Assembly: GCA_964019415.1 (NCBI GenBank)
Contig: OZ025886.1
Span: 2,285,584 to 2,349,583, forward strand
Origin: Ianthella basta
Lineage: Eukaryota; Porifera; Demospongiae; Verongiida; Ianthellidae
Reading direction: 5' to 3'
DNA: 64,000 nt
Made by a program: the position numbers and the translations under genes. Of this stretch, positions 26,304 to 37,321 are shown piece after piece (positions within the stretch are counted from its first letter, which is position 1; every line of letters begins with the position of its first letter). Below the pieces are notes generated by a model that saw nothing but the letters and a program-made list of their open reading frames with translations, made no database searches and had not been told where the DNA came from.

Positions 26304-26565
26304 AAAACATTCGCTACCCATCACAGCTAGCATCCTCCCATGCACAGTATCATTTCATGAAGACACAGAAGCACTCTTAACAGTGTGGATCTGTAGCCAG
26401 TGATCGCTTTGTTCAATCATGTGTGTGTGCATGCCTTGGTTGTACAGGCGCCAACGTGGACGTTATTTCCCAAGCAAGGTAGAGATGAGCAATGTCACAC
26501 TTGACAGGGAACTGAATGGCACACAAGGATGGTCAGTAGAGGAGAAGAAAGGAGATGATGTGTAG
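21023..26565 (+). CDS. Type I receptor: C-type-lectin-like domain, 4 Ig, 2 FN3, TM
   Basis: Eleven exons join in frame to 875 residues: 21023-21074, 21335-21808, 22003-22299, 22536-22838, 22948-23106, 23214-23381, 23517-23798, 24216-24545, 25570-25905, 26125-26233, 26448-26565. Order: hydrophobic signal peptide (MTLKSPPYSLLLVGLLTG), a Cys-rich C-type-lectin-like domain, Ig1 (TLTC...W...YQC), Ig2 (FDC...W...YSC), Ig3 (split over two exons), Ig4 (LSC...W...YQC), two fibronectin III domains, a Pro-rich juxtamembrane stretch, a helix of about 24 residues (IVLGVIIPVILLALIVFIIV) and a roughly 40-residue tail. All extracellular domain exons are phase 1-1, the classic shuffled-module arrangement. The N-terminal lectin-like module followed by Ig and FN3 domains recalls insect contactin, but the domain numbers differ and this protein has a membrane helix. 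Likely a cell-adhesion or recognition receptor; ligand unknown. Confidence 0.9.
21335..21808 (+). other. C-type-lectin-like domain exon
   Basis: A single exon encodes about 158 residues with a Cys framework: FACPDGFHTFYCGTCPTTKC near the start, ACAGQG, SSCEFERV, MCIAIGV, VDCNAAAPSVC at the end. The spacing and the C-terminal 'DC....C' pair fit a C-type-lectin fold. The usual calcium/sugar motifs (EPN or QPD, WND) are absent, so calcium-dependent carbohydrate binding is doubtful and protein-protein recognition is as likely. Confidence 0.65.
22948..23381 (+). other. Ig domain 3, split by an intron and lacking the second Cys
   Basis: Exons 22948-23106 and 23214-23381. The first half has the Cys-Trp core (TVECVAETF...YSWTYP). 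In the second half the usual 'D-x-G-x-Y-x-C' is 'NSGEFEVQV', so the canonical disulphide partner is missing. The other three Ig domains each occupy one exon; this one carries an extra phase-1 intron. Confidence 0.7.
24757..25196. mobile_element. Possible degraded inverted-repeat element in the FN3 intron
   Basis: An inner similarity in inverted orientation links 'CACGGGAGAATATTTTT' (about 24770) with 'GAAAATATTCTCCTGC' (about 25163), inside the intron between the two FN3 exons. A TACCGTAT motif at 24749 resembles the ends of the elements at 54065 and 55167, but the two termini do not match well. Low-confidence remnant. Confidence 0.35.
26239..26299. repeat. (CA)n microsatellite
   Basis: CA array starting six bases after the donor of the transmembrane exon (26233). 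Confidence 0.95.
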
Positions 26566-26767
26566 CAAAGAGTCCAACTTATACCTAACAGTGTCAACAC
26601 TTTTATGTCATAAGTGATGCACAGTAAAGCATGTTCACAGAATTATCTAGGGTACCCTTTCATCTAATCTGGTAGCATAGCATAATGAGATTCATTGTTT
26701 GTGATGTGCTAAGTGGTCATGTGATAGTAATGAGATTCGTTAGTAGGTTTCGCTCAGAGTTTGTCAC
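26566..26767 (+). promoter_or_regulatory. Compact intergenic/promoter interval before the carboxypeptidase
   Basis: Only 202 bp lie between the receptor stop codon and the carboxypeptidase start. It must contain the receptor 3'UTR and either the carboxypeptidase promoter or a splice acceptor for an upstream exon. I see no clear TATA box or AATAAA signal in it. Confidence 0.4.
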
Positions 26768-29700
26768 ATGATTTCGTCGCGACCTGCTCTCCCAAAGATG
26801 CGGAAGATGTCTGTTTTGCAATTGCTGGTGTTGTCCGTGTTCTTGGCCTCGCCTTCCCTCGGAGCAGTCCCAGGCGACGAAGTGAAGGGGCTTCCCGGTT
26901 GGGAGGGCGCGCTCCCGACCACACAGTACAGCGGATACATCGAGATTGATTCGGCGAAACAGAGCTACCTCCACTACTGGTACTTAAGCTAGTTACACTG
27001 CAGCAGTCATGGCCATCACATGTATACATACACCCTTCGTGTACTAGCCACTAGTAATTCATATAAATGTGGGTATATGCTATTGTGTTCGTGTGCTCAG
27101 TCGTGGCCTTCACATGCATGCAAGGTGAATGTGCACTGCAGCAGATCAGTGTGTGCGGTGTTGTGTGTGCCCTGCTCAGCTCACTTCATCCTCTTGTACT
27201 TTGCAGGTTTGTGGAGAGTGAGAGCAATCCAAAGGAGGATCCAGTAGTGATATGGATGGTGAGCTATAGTCTCGATTGCACAGTGTTCTCTCCACAGAAG
27301 TTAGGTCCAGCGGTACTGCATGCACTTTTGCTGAGCCCTGTGCACTCTCCCTGCTGCTCATGTATTGTGTATTTATGCGTGTGACATATACGTGCTTTCT
27401 TTGTGTGTCTTTCATCTCCTCCAGAACGGTGGTCCAGGTTGCAGCTCAATGGAGGGCTACTTTATGGAGCTGGGGCCACTTCACTTTGACCCCTCGTGAG
27501 TATGCTACCTGACTCTTGGTTGTACATGAACACACATGCACACACTCTAACACACACCAGTACATGCTCATTGTCCTCCCTTCAACCTTCCTCTCTTCTC
27601 CTTCTATCCGCTTCACCTCACTCCTCTGCATCTCTTGTTTCAAGGACCATCAACCAGACAGTCCCCACTTTGGTTCGCAACCCTAATGCATGGAACATTA
27701 TAGCAAATGTCCTGTTTTGTGAGTGCATCCACACAGCTTCTGTTAACCAATTCAGTAATTGTGAACAACTTGTTCACTGATTGTGTAATGATTGGGATAT
27801 TAATGGGATATTAATGTAACATTTGTTAGTGAAATGTTCGATCTGTGGTGTTGCATGATCAATTTGTGCTGTTCATCATTATCGTGATTTTAAGACATTT
27901 GATTTCCTGATGTCCTGTATAACTAATACTACACTGCACTGCGCACAAGTTCTTTCTGCTGGGCAATTGTTGGTTGATCATGCACATACTGATATAATTA
28001 TAGGAGTATTATTCTGTCATATGTGGTGCTCCTCATCTTTTGCCACTTGCACTGTTGGGATCCTTAACCGGATAGCAGCTAACCCTTTAATGTAGCAGTA
28101 TGAGTGAATATAGTCATTATTTTATTTGCAGCTTGTACTGTCTGTCTATATCATGTGTACACTGTTACTCTCTCCCTCTCTTTTCCCTTCCTCCGTCTCT
28201 CTCTCTCCTTCCCTTCCTTTCTCTCCTCCCTCCCTCTCTCTCCTTCCCTCCTTCTCTCTTCCTTCCTCCCCCTCTCTCCTCCCTCCCTCTCTCTCCTTCC
28301 CTCCCTCTCTCACCCTTCCTCCCCCTCTCTCCTCCCTCCCTCTCTCTCCTTCCCTCCCTCTCTCTCTCCCTTCCTCCCTCTCTCTCCTCCCTCCCTCTCT
28401 CTCCTTCCCTCCCTTCCCTACCTTCCTCTCTCTCTCCCTTTCTCCCTGTTAGTGGAAGCCCCATTAGGTGTAGGCTTCTCATACTCAATGACCCACTCTG
28501 AGTACACCACCAATGACACAAAGACTGCAAGTGATAACTTTGTCTTTGTACAGAAATGGTTGGAGGCCTTTCCTGAATACAAGTCCAATCCACTTTACAT
28601 CACGTGAGCTCTAGCAAGTGCTGGTTCGAGAAGCATAATGCATTGATGTATATACAACTACGATTTTTAGTGCCGTGTGTTTGGGATTTTGATGCCTATG
28701 TATGTCCTTCCATTTGTATGCAGTGGTGAGTCTTATGCTGGCATTTACGTGCCCACACTGGCAGAGAATATTATGATTGGGAATGAGAAGAATGTCTCTG
28801 ACATTAACCTGGCGGGATTCATGGTGGGTGAGACTAAGGGCGCGTCACCTCTTTGGTATTTCATGTGCATGCACTCTCCTCCATCCTCACTCTGCTACCG
28901 TACAACTTCACTTCATGTCACTTCCAACCAATCCTTCCTTTACCCTTGACTTCTCTCACTTATTCCCCACACCACATAGCCCCTCCCTTTGTCCCTCCCC
29001 TCCTCTCTCACTCCACCTCCTCTACCCTTCCCCTGCTAGCAGTGGTGTGCTAAAATAGCACACTTACACAACATGACATGCTGTTTGCATGTCTCCCATA
29101 GTAGTACAGTTTTGGGTGTGCTATTTCAGCACATGCTTCACGTATGTATGCTAAAGTAGCACCCTAAGCTATATGTGTGTGTCCCACTCTAAATTTGAGG
29201 TGATTCTACTTTCACAAACTCTCCACCCTCTCTCCCCTCCCCCTCCCTCCAGGTTGGCAATGGCTGCATTGGGACTGAAGTCGGAGGGTGCTCACAAGAG
29301 TATTACCAGATCATTGCAATGTTTCTGTGGGGACATGGAATGTACAGCCCTGTAAGCTTTGAGTGTGCGCACACACACACACACACCACAAATAATGCCT
29401 ACATCTACTGGTCTTCCACAGCCAACAGCTATTCTTACCTCCATTTTATATGCTGACATCATCGACAGATGACATCATCAACTTAAAATGGAGGGAAGAA
29501 AGCAATCTGCTATGCAAGACTATACATGTACATGTAGTATACTGTTAATACATAATATAATATTGTGTCAATGTGCATGCATACAAAATGATGCATAGTA
29601 TTGTTTAAGTGTGCATATTGTAAATTTGTGCTATAATGAATCTCTCGCCTTGTCATTCAGGATCTTCATATAGACATCAAAAATAATTGTGACTTCCCAA

Positions 29701-32012
29701 ACCTAAGGTATGTTATACAGTAATAGGCCAAGTGAGCCCTTCTGTACATGTTTAACATACGTACAATGGATAGAGGTGTGATTGGCTCTCTCGGTATCTA
29801 TGGTTACTGTACATATGTAGTGATTGGAATGGTGCTATTTCTTGGTCCTGTTTTGCAGTAACAAGTGCTTGGACCTGATTGGTCGTGCTATACGCATGGC
29901 TGGACCCATCAATGTGTATGATGTCTACGACGACTGCAGTGGAGATTTTGTTATGCCATCCATCTTCAGGGCAAAGTGGGTACACTAAGTGAAGACCTTT
30001 GTCTGAGACAAACATTTAATACAATGGAGTGTGGTGTATATTGATATGAAGCTAGTATAGTCGCTTCTTGGATTGTTTCCGCTGATGAATTCTGTGTGTG
30101 TTGAGTCTCATGTCATTGCATGAGTGCATATGCTGCTTCATTCTTTAGTTTATATGGTGTATACAATCGCCCTGTCCTGCAGCAACGTGCACTCACGCCT
30201 ACTCAAGGCAGTTGGACTGGGACAATGTGCCAACGATGGAAAGACAATGACCCACTACCTCAACTTGCCAGAGGTAGGTTGCATGATCCAACCCTCTGTT
30301 GCATGCAATGCTGAAATGGCTGCAAATGGTGGAGCTCATGGGAACTTTGACTGTGTGTAAATAGTTGCTAGTGACTTCTTCCCTAGTGTGCCCAAGTTAT
30401 AACCAATTGTATGACCCAAAGGCCTCTGTACAAAGTGTGAAGGTAGCAAGACATATGCAGGTCATGTGCATGTCACATGCAAGTCATGTGTGAGTCACAT
30501 GCAGGTCACATGATCATACATATGTGATTTGATGATGCACTTCATGGTGTGTGTGTGTTTAGGTGCGTGTCGCTATCCACGTCAAGCCAGAGTCTGACAT
30601 TGGCAAATGGGTCCCTTGCACTGACAAGGTCCGGTACACCTCCAACATCAAGTCCCTTCTCACCATCTACCCAACACTGATGTGAGTGTGCTATACGTAG
30701 GTCAATAGTACAGGACAGTAGGTTCATTGGAGGTGCTTGCACATGTAGACCGACTCACCAGCTGAGCAGGGTGAGAGTTCTGTGGCTTAATTGGGTGTGT
30801 AGGTGCTGTGGACTGCATGAAGAGCTCCCAATGGACCATGGAAGCTGGCTAGTTGGCTAGCATGGACCAAGGGAACTGGCTAGTGGGTTAACATGGATCA
30901 TGGGAGCTGGCTAGTGGGTTAACATGGACCATGGGAGCTGGCTAGTGGGTTAACATGGACCATGGGAGCTGGCTAGTGGGTTAACATGGACCATGGGAGC
31001 TGGCTAGTGGGTTAACATGGACCATGGGAGCTGGCTAGTGGGCTAGCATGGACCATGGGAGCTGGCTAGTGGGTTAACATGGACCATGGGAACTGGCTAG
31101 TGGGCTAGCATGGACCATGGGAACTGGCTGGCCTGGCCACTTCCTAGCCTTGTACCCAGTCTTTCTATGAAGTGGCCAGTATACGTATGAGGCTAGGAAC
31201 TGGCCAGGCCCTACCGTACAGTAACTATAAACTATATACCAGGGCTCCCTTGAATTTGTAGCATACATTCAGCTAGATGTGTATGTATACCCAACACTGT
31301 GGCTGTACTCCTCACACCTGTATAGTTTCCAGTGCAACAAAGTAGACATTAGTAGATACATAGATATATATTTTTTCTGCAACAGAAATGCTGCATCTAC
31401 CGTATTTGTACAAGGTCAATTTTGTATTACACTATAGAAAGAACTATCGTGTTCTCATTTACAATGGTGACGTTGATGCCTGCGTGCCATACCTTGGAGA
31501 TGAGGTGAGTTGGTGCATGCAGTGGGAGGACGTAGCCTCAGCACTGTGTGGCTGACGGCAGACCGTACCATGTGGCCTTCGTGTACTGTAGTTGCCTTGT
31601 GTCTGGGATAATACGTACGTACATGTATGCACAGGAATAACTGAGTGGTGATACAGTGAAACCTGTCTAAGACAGCCACCTGTGGGTCAGTTCTAACTGA
31701 CCTTTATAGAGAGGCGTCTGCTCTACAGAGGTAGATTGCAATGTTTAGTGCTATTTGGGTTCAGGGAGGCTGGCTGTTTTAGAGAAGTGGCTGCCCAACT
31801 CAGTTACCATCTTAGACAGGTCCACTATATTGTCTCTGCTGGTTACCTTCCTTGGATGCTGTGTTTGTCTATTAATGGTAGGTACACTAGATCTTCTATA
31901 CTATCCTTAAATCATTCACTGCTGTATTATACAGGAATGTCTTTACAACAGTTTGTAGAAGGCTTTGTAGCAAGTATGTATTCCTACAGTTTCCCATATG
32001 ATTTTGTATTTG

Positions 32013-32075
<63 letters not shown>

Positions 32076-32370
32076 TACAGTGGTGGACTAGTGGTCTTGG
32101 GATCACAGTGGAGCAGCCGTGGAGGGCTTGGTACGTCAACCAGCAGGTGGCAGGGTATGTGACAGAGTACGAGCTCAATGGCTTCAAGTTTGTCACAGTC
32201 AAGGGGTCAGGTCACATGGTGAGCCCATGTGAACATGTGTGTTTGTGTGTTATGTGTGAGTGAGTACATGTGTTCACTATCACTATGTTGCATGCACATG
32301 ACCTGCTCTATACATACTTGTACACAGTCCCATACTCAACTGCAGTTAACCCTCCTACCCCCATGAATAC

Positions 32371-32456
<86 letters not shown>

Positions 32457-32747
32457 CACATGCATGTACACACGCACTCATGCATGCACACACGCACACG
32501 CATGGACACACACACATACACAAACACACATGCATGCACACACACAGACACACACACCACCCACACACCACCCACACACACCCACACACCACCCACACAC
32601 CACCCACACACAAGTCTACATTCAGCAGGGTTGCCTTAATTTGGTATGACTGTACCTGTCAACACTTGTCCTCTGCAGGTTCCACAGTACCAGCCGGAGT
32701 CTGCATTTGCCATGTTTGAAAGATATCTCCATAAGAAGCCATTTTAA
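26768..32747 (+). CDS. Serine carboxypeptidase, peptidase family S10 (cathepsin A-like)
   Basis: Removes C-terminal residues from peptides, normally in lysosomes or the secretory route. Fourteen exons join in frame to 468 residues, the usual length: 26768-26979, 27207-27258, 27425-27495, 27645-27718, 28453-28603, 28724-28823, 29253-29351, 29661-29707, 29859-29975, 30183-30273, 30563-30681, 31438-31504, 32081-32218, 32679-32747. A signal peptide (SVLQLLVLSVFLASPSLGA) follows the first Met; Mets at 26798 and 26807 are alternative starts. Family signatures are in order: 'LPGWEGALPTTQYSGYIEI', 'NGGPGCSS' (oxyanion region), catalytic Ser in 'GESYAGIYVP', catalytic Asp in 'IYNGDVDACVP', catalytic His in 'GSGHMVPQYQP' split across the last intron. 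Nothing is missing, so the enzyme should be active. At 29975 the donor AAA|gtgggt is used rather than the site 4 bp on, because it keeps frame. Only about 200 bp separate it from the receptor gene upstream. Confidence 0.93.
28160..28447. repeat. Pyrimidine (CTCCCT/CTCTCTCC)n tract
   Basis: Nearly 290 bp of almost pure C/T on the + strand ending at the acceptor (28452) of the fifth carboxypeptidase exon. It acts as a greatly extended polypyrimidine tract and could adopt triplex/H-DNA structure. Confidence 0.92.
29041..29165. repeat. Inverted repeat in a carboxypeptidase intron
   Basis: GTGTGCTAAAATAGCACA (29045-29062) is echoed by TGTGCTATTTCAGCACA near 29118-29134 and by 'GCTAAAGTAGCACC' near 29150-29163. 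Each is itself near-palindromic, giving a small cruciform-capable cluster. Confidence 0.55.
29432..29503. mobile_element. Hairpin MITE-like element in a carboxypeptidase intron
   Basis: Left arm TTCTTACCTCCATTTTA...GACATCATC and right arm GATGACATCATC...TAAAATGGAGGGAAGAA are inverted copies around a GACA-like centre, making an almost perfect stem of about 33 bp. Confidence 0.6.
30831..31128. repeat. 31-bp minisatellite, about 9.5 copies
   Basis: Unit starts CATGGACCATGGGAGCTGGC and ends TAGTGGGTTAA (or TAGTGGGCTAG). Located in the carboxypeptidase intron between exons 30563-30681 and 31438-31504, and followed directly by an inverted repeat (31130-31210). Confidence 0.93.
31130..31210. repeat. 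Inverted repeat abutting the 31-bp minisatellite
   Basis: GGCCTGGCCA...CTAGCC on the left pairs with GGCTAG...TGGCCAGGCC on the right. The inner motif 'CTAGCCTTGTACCCAGTC' resembles the end of the hairpin at 14363-14440 read on the other strand. Confidence 0.6.
32019..32074. repeat. (TG)n microsatellite at a splice acceptor
   Basis: TG array ending only six bases before the exon start at 32081; it replaces the usual polypyrimidine tract with GT repeats plus TCTACAG. Confidence 0.95.
32375..32612. repeat. (CA)n microsatellite and degenerate CA/CCA array
   Basis: Pure CA repeats to about 32453, then ACACACG/CACATGCATG and ACCACCCACAC variants, in the last carboxypeptidase intron. Confidence 0.93.
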
Positions 32748-34180
32748 GTTAGATACATTTGTTTTGGGACATAGCTGGCACAGTACAATGACACTTTAAT
32801 CTATTAAGGGATTTGCTGTTAGCATGTTATGTATCACTGTAGTTTGCTACCTCTATTACTTAATTTTTCTCCTTATTTAAAAGTTCTGATCATGAATTGT
32901 ACCATGCATTCCCCTGCACACCACACCAAGACCAATGCCATGGCTGGAGATGATGCTTAATTTCTCTTTCTCTTCTATAGATCCCCTTGCTTCTATTAAT
33001 TGGCTTAATTTCTCATTCTAGATCATTCAGTGACTGTCTCAATTGATCATATCTAATTAAAAAGTGCTTACATTCTCAACTTGTCCAATCCCCTAACTTT
33101 AGCAGTGTATATTACACACCTCCCTTTGAATCCTTCGCACCTAAAATATATATCATTATGTGCACGTAGCTATAGAATATGCTGAACCAATTTTGAAATA
33201 TCCCCCGGGAATTGGCTGCGTGTGATCCACAATTGCAAACATGCGTGTCTAAACAAGCCACCATGCCATGTGCTCCACATACTGCAGTTGATCCTGACAC
33301 ATGCATATAATTATACTATATATAATTTATATGTGTAGAACCACCACAGTATACTAATTAATGCACACAACTTTAACACTGTGTGTGCCACATATTGCAC
33401 AATATATATTATCACATTGCATGTCGCAAACATGTACATGCGTACACATGCCCATTCACATACACATACACTTGTTCATTCAGTCATGATAGGCATGCAT
33501 GTCTGTATAGCAGCTAATGTTTCTGTGAGTAGATGTATAGGCTAAGAGTTATGATACATGTATACTTATGGTTGCCTGGGCAACTGTGCCATGGCCAGCT
33601 GTATCAATGTATAGTGTACGTTGTGATGTCACATGTACATTTTTAGTAACCATGACATCAGTGTATGACATCACTATAATGGTTGCTAGTGTCCATGGAT
33701 GCAGTCCACTCTAGATGATCGGATGCATGCCATCTATGGATGGGTATACACAGAGCTGTAGAATAAGACGATCAGATATATAGGATATAGGACAGTAACA
33801 ATGACTTTGCGCAATAGGTCTCAGTCCATCGGTCTTGCACAGTATGTATGTAGGATATATAAAAAGAGGAAATAGCTCATTCTTTGCTAGCTGCAAAAAT
33901 GCAATATTTCATTGGCTTCTTGTTTTCTGGAACATTACTGCATGCCATTGTGCCCTTTCTTTACCTTAAAGTATACCCTGTCCACAATAAACATAATGAA
34001 CAGGTCCTTTCACCTGTTCATTGCGGACAGACAATCGATAATTAACTGCTTATTGAGAGGTGCAAGACGACTGACCCAAGTGACGGCATGCTTGATTAGG
34101 GTCACTACATGGGCGCCTATAAATAAATTACTTCCGGACAATCACATGAGTCGAAAGTTCAATTCGCGACTTCCGGCCAA
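32748..34180. other. Spacer downstream of the carboxypeptidase
   Basis: AT-rich, with many TATA/ATATAT and GCATGC runs. No ORF with recognisable motifs on either strand, no RNA gene recognised. Probably contains the carboxypeptidase 3'UTR, but no canonical AATAAA is seen close to the stop. Confidence 0.6.
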
Positions 34181-34368
34181 CTTTGTCTTTTGTTCATGCA
34201 CACGCGGTTCGAACCAGTTTACAGCCGTGAAAGAAGACCCCAGTAGACGTATTCGTGCGCTACAGTCAGTGGATACCGCCGGGCTGAACTGTTAAGAGTG
34301 CGAGGAGCGTCGAAGGCTGAACGTGTGGCGCTGTTTCGCCCACTGACAGGCAACCCAAGACTAGTCGG
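34180..34368 (+). promoter_or_regulatory. Probable promoter/noncoding first exon of the coiled-coil gene
   Basis: Short CpG-richer block (CACGCGG, GCGAGGAGCGTCG, GTGTGGCGCTG) ending in a consensus donor GTCGG|gtgagt at 34368/34369, followed by a repeat-rich 4.4-kb stretch up to the acceptor at 38732 that opens the coding exon. Same layout as the receptor gene. Extent and start are inferred. Confidence 0.35.
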
Positions 34369-34673
34369 GTGAGTAGTGTGTGCGTGTGTGCGCTCGTCTG
34401 TACGTCTGTGTGTACATCCGTGGGCTAATTAGACATAAGGTCTGTCGATTTTATCCACACGTTGCTGTGAGGACAAGTCAAAGCGACACTCGGTCAAGAT
34501 GACAGTTGGTACAGTTTAATGTACGTATATCATAGGATCTATGCGTATACGTGTGTGCGTAGTTGTGGGCATAATGATGTCACCAGATTTCTTCTATTAG
34601 CGTTCTGTGTTGTGCCAACTTCCATTGTGTATGGGCGCACCTGTTGTATCTGTACTGCCTGCCTGCCTGCCTG

Positions 34674-34774
<101 letters not shown>

Positions 34775-35467
34775 TGCTGTGATTATGTACAGTGTACACA
34801 GCTGTCTTTGGCACTAGTCCTGTCTCTTCTACTACCGTGATCTTCGAAGCATTTTCAATAATTAGTACAACATAGACACGCTTGCGCACTGCCTGTTATA
34901 ATTATGAATAATTACTGTGGTACATGTACAGTATATTAAAACGTCATGCCTTAGTTATGGTATAATTGAGTTATTAATAAGGCTCTCCTGGGCAACCAGT
35001 GAGACGTCCACTGGAGCCAAGGATGTGGATGAGCTACGAGAACCCCGGAGAGCCTGTGACCTTAGTGTAGACACCCTTCACTATTTCTTATAGGCCTTTC
35101 CCTTCACAAGACATCCTCACTCCTCCAGTGTGGCTGATACATTCTGGTTTGCTACTGTAGGTATTGGTTGAATTGATCAACATATTTTTTGGTGTTGATA
35201 GTGTTCTCACCTTCACATAACTACTCCAATGTTTCCATTAAGGCTTCACTAGATGTCTGCTTTCTGGCACTCCTTCCACTCCCTATACCATCCTAGACAG
35301 GCTCTCTTTAGCACTACTGCCATCTGATGATGTCTCTATATCCATATGTGCTTGACTGTACAAATGTGTGTGCGTGTGTGTGTGCATGTATGTGTGTGTG
35401 TGTGTGCGTGTGCGTGTGTGTGTGCATGTGTGTGTGTGTGTGCATGTGCGTGTGCGTGTGTGTGCGT

Positions 35468-35521
<54 letters not shown>

Positions 35522-35983
35522 AGAGAAAACTTGTTTAAGCACAGTGACCTGTGAGGTGTGTGACAGTGTGATCTAGTGTCTGCTTTGTGCTCACTTTGGT
35601 AGTGTGTTTGTGCCCAGCGTACAATAGACCAGTGCACTACATTACACTGGGCAGGTGTGTTGTGGCTAGGATTGAGTGAGGTTAGAATGGTATGTAGGCG
35701 TTGCTCTTTCCTGATTTGTTGGCTGATGTTTTAGCATTCAGCATATGCACTTTGAAACGGGACTTGGACTGTCAACCATTTAATGCATGTTCCTGTAAAA
35801 CCAGTGGCTGGTGTCTGATCACATGGATGGTTGGAGCAGTCTCTTTGTTAACGTTTGCATCATACGCAATACATACTTTGCCCAGCAGTAGAATCTGCTA
35901 ATACAGTGGCTGCATACTTGGTGGTGTAGTGGCATTGTCATCATTAGCACTCGGTGACTACCTAGTATACATGCACATACGTA

Positions 35984-35989
<6 letters not shown>

Positions 35990-36055
<66 letters not shown>

Positions 36056-36101
36056 CACGCACACACACAACACACACACACACACACCACACACACACAC
36101 A

Positions 36102-36131
<30 letters not shown>
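35990..36131. repeat. (CA)n microsatellite with CACG/ACCAC variants
   Basis: CA array in the inferred first intron of the coiled-coil gene, opposite in orientation to the TG arrays at 35368-35515 and 37208-37312. Confidence 0.95.
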
Positions 36132-36132
<1 letters not shown>

Positions 36133-36546
36133 TGAGTATCAGTTGAGGTTGAAAGATTTCACCAAAGTTAGAGGCTCACACTGCAGCACTACAGAATGAT
36201 CTCATGTGCTTAATGATGAGACATGCAGCAGCAATTATAGCACAGTAGGATAACGTGCTGTACTAAACTGATGTGATTAGGGATTCAAAGAGTTGCTGTA
36301 GCCAATCTATCCTCCTAACACCTCTTAGCACCTCTTAGTTAACATCTGTTAGCACGTGTGTGTGTAGATGATAAACTGCTGTTGAAGCAACCTATATTAT
36401 ACCTTACGTATCTACTGCACAGAGGGTTGTATAATACTTGTCCATGTGATGTCAGTGGACTTTTGAATTCAGCATAAGCCCCCCCCCCCCCTCCCCCAGG
36501 ATGTTTGGGGTGTATAGAGCCTAGCTGTACATTTGTCTTGTCATTT

Positions 36547-36659
<113 letters not shown>

Positions 36660-37207
36660 CTCTGTTCGCCATGTCCACTAGGGATGTTGGGTGGGATCCA
36701 CACACATACACACATGCGCACACATACGTGCGCACACACAAACATGTGCACACACGCATACCCACACGAGGCACCGTTTTGCAGCCTTGTGTAGCTGACA
36801 TTGTGCATGCTCACATTGTCACTTGTTGGCTTGTGAGATGTACATATCGCACACTCATCTTTGATTGAGACACCTTCCTAGCTGTATGTAGTATCAGGGT
36901 GGAGACTGCATCCCCTGTATCTCTCGCTGTTTTCTGGAAAACCTGTTGCATCCCTTTGTGTACACTCCACACTAATGTTATCATTATTAGGCATTCGTGT
37001 TGTGTTGTGGAGTGGTGTTGATTGGATTCCTTCTATGGCAAGTGCTGTGGTTTGGTGGGCTTCTGTCAGTGAAGCATGTGTAACTTGTACCATAAGAGTG
37101 TGTACACATTTTGTATCCTATTGTATGCAAGTGTTAAGTGTCCTGTAATGTCATGATACTCCCACCCTGCCATAGAGAATGTAGTGAAGGTTGTGTGTGC
37201 ACTGTAT

Positions 37208-37321
<114 letters not shown>

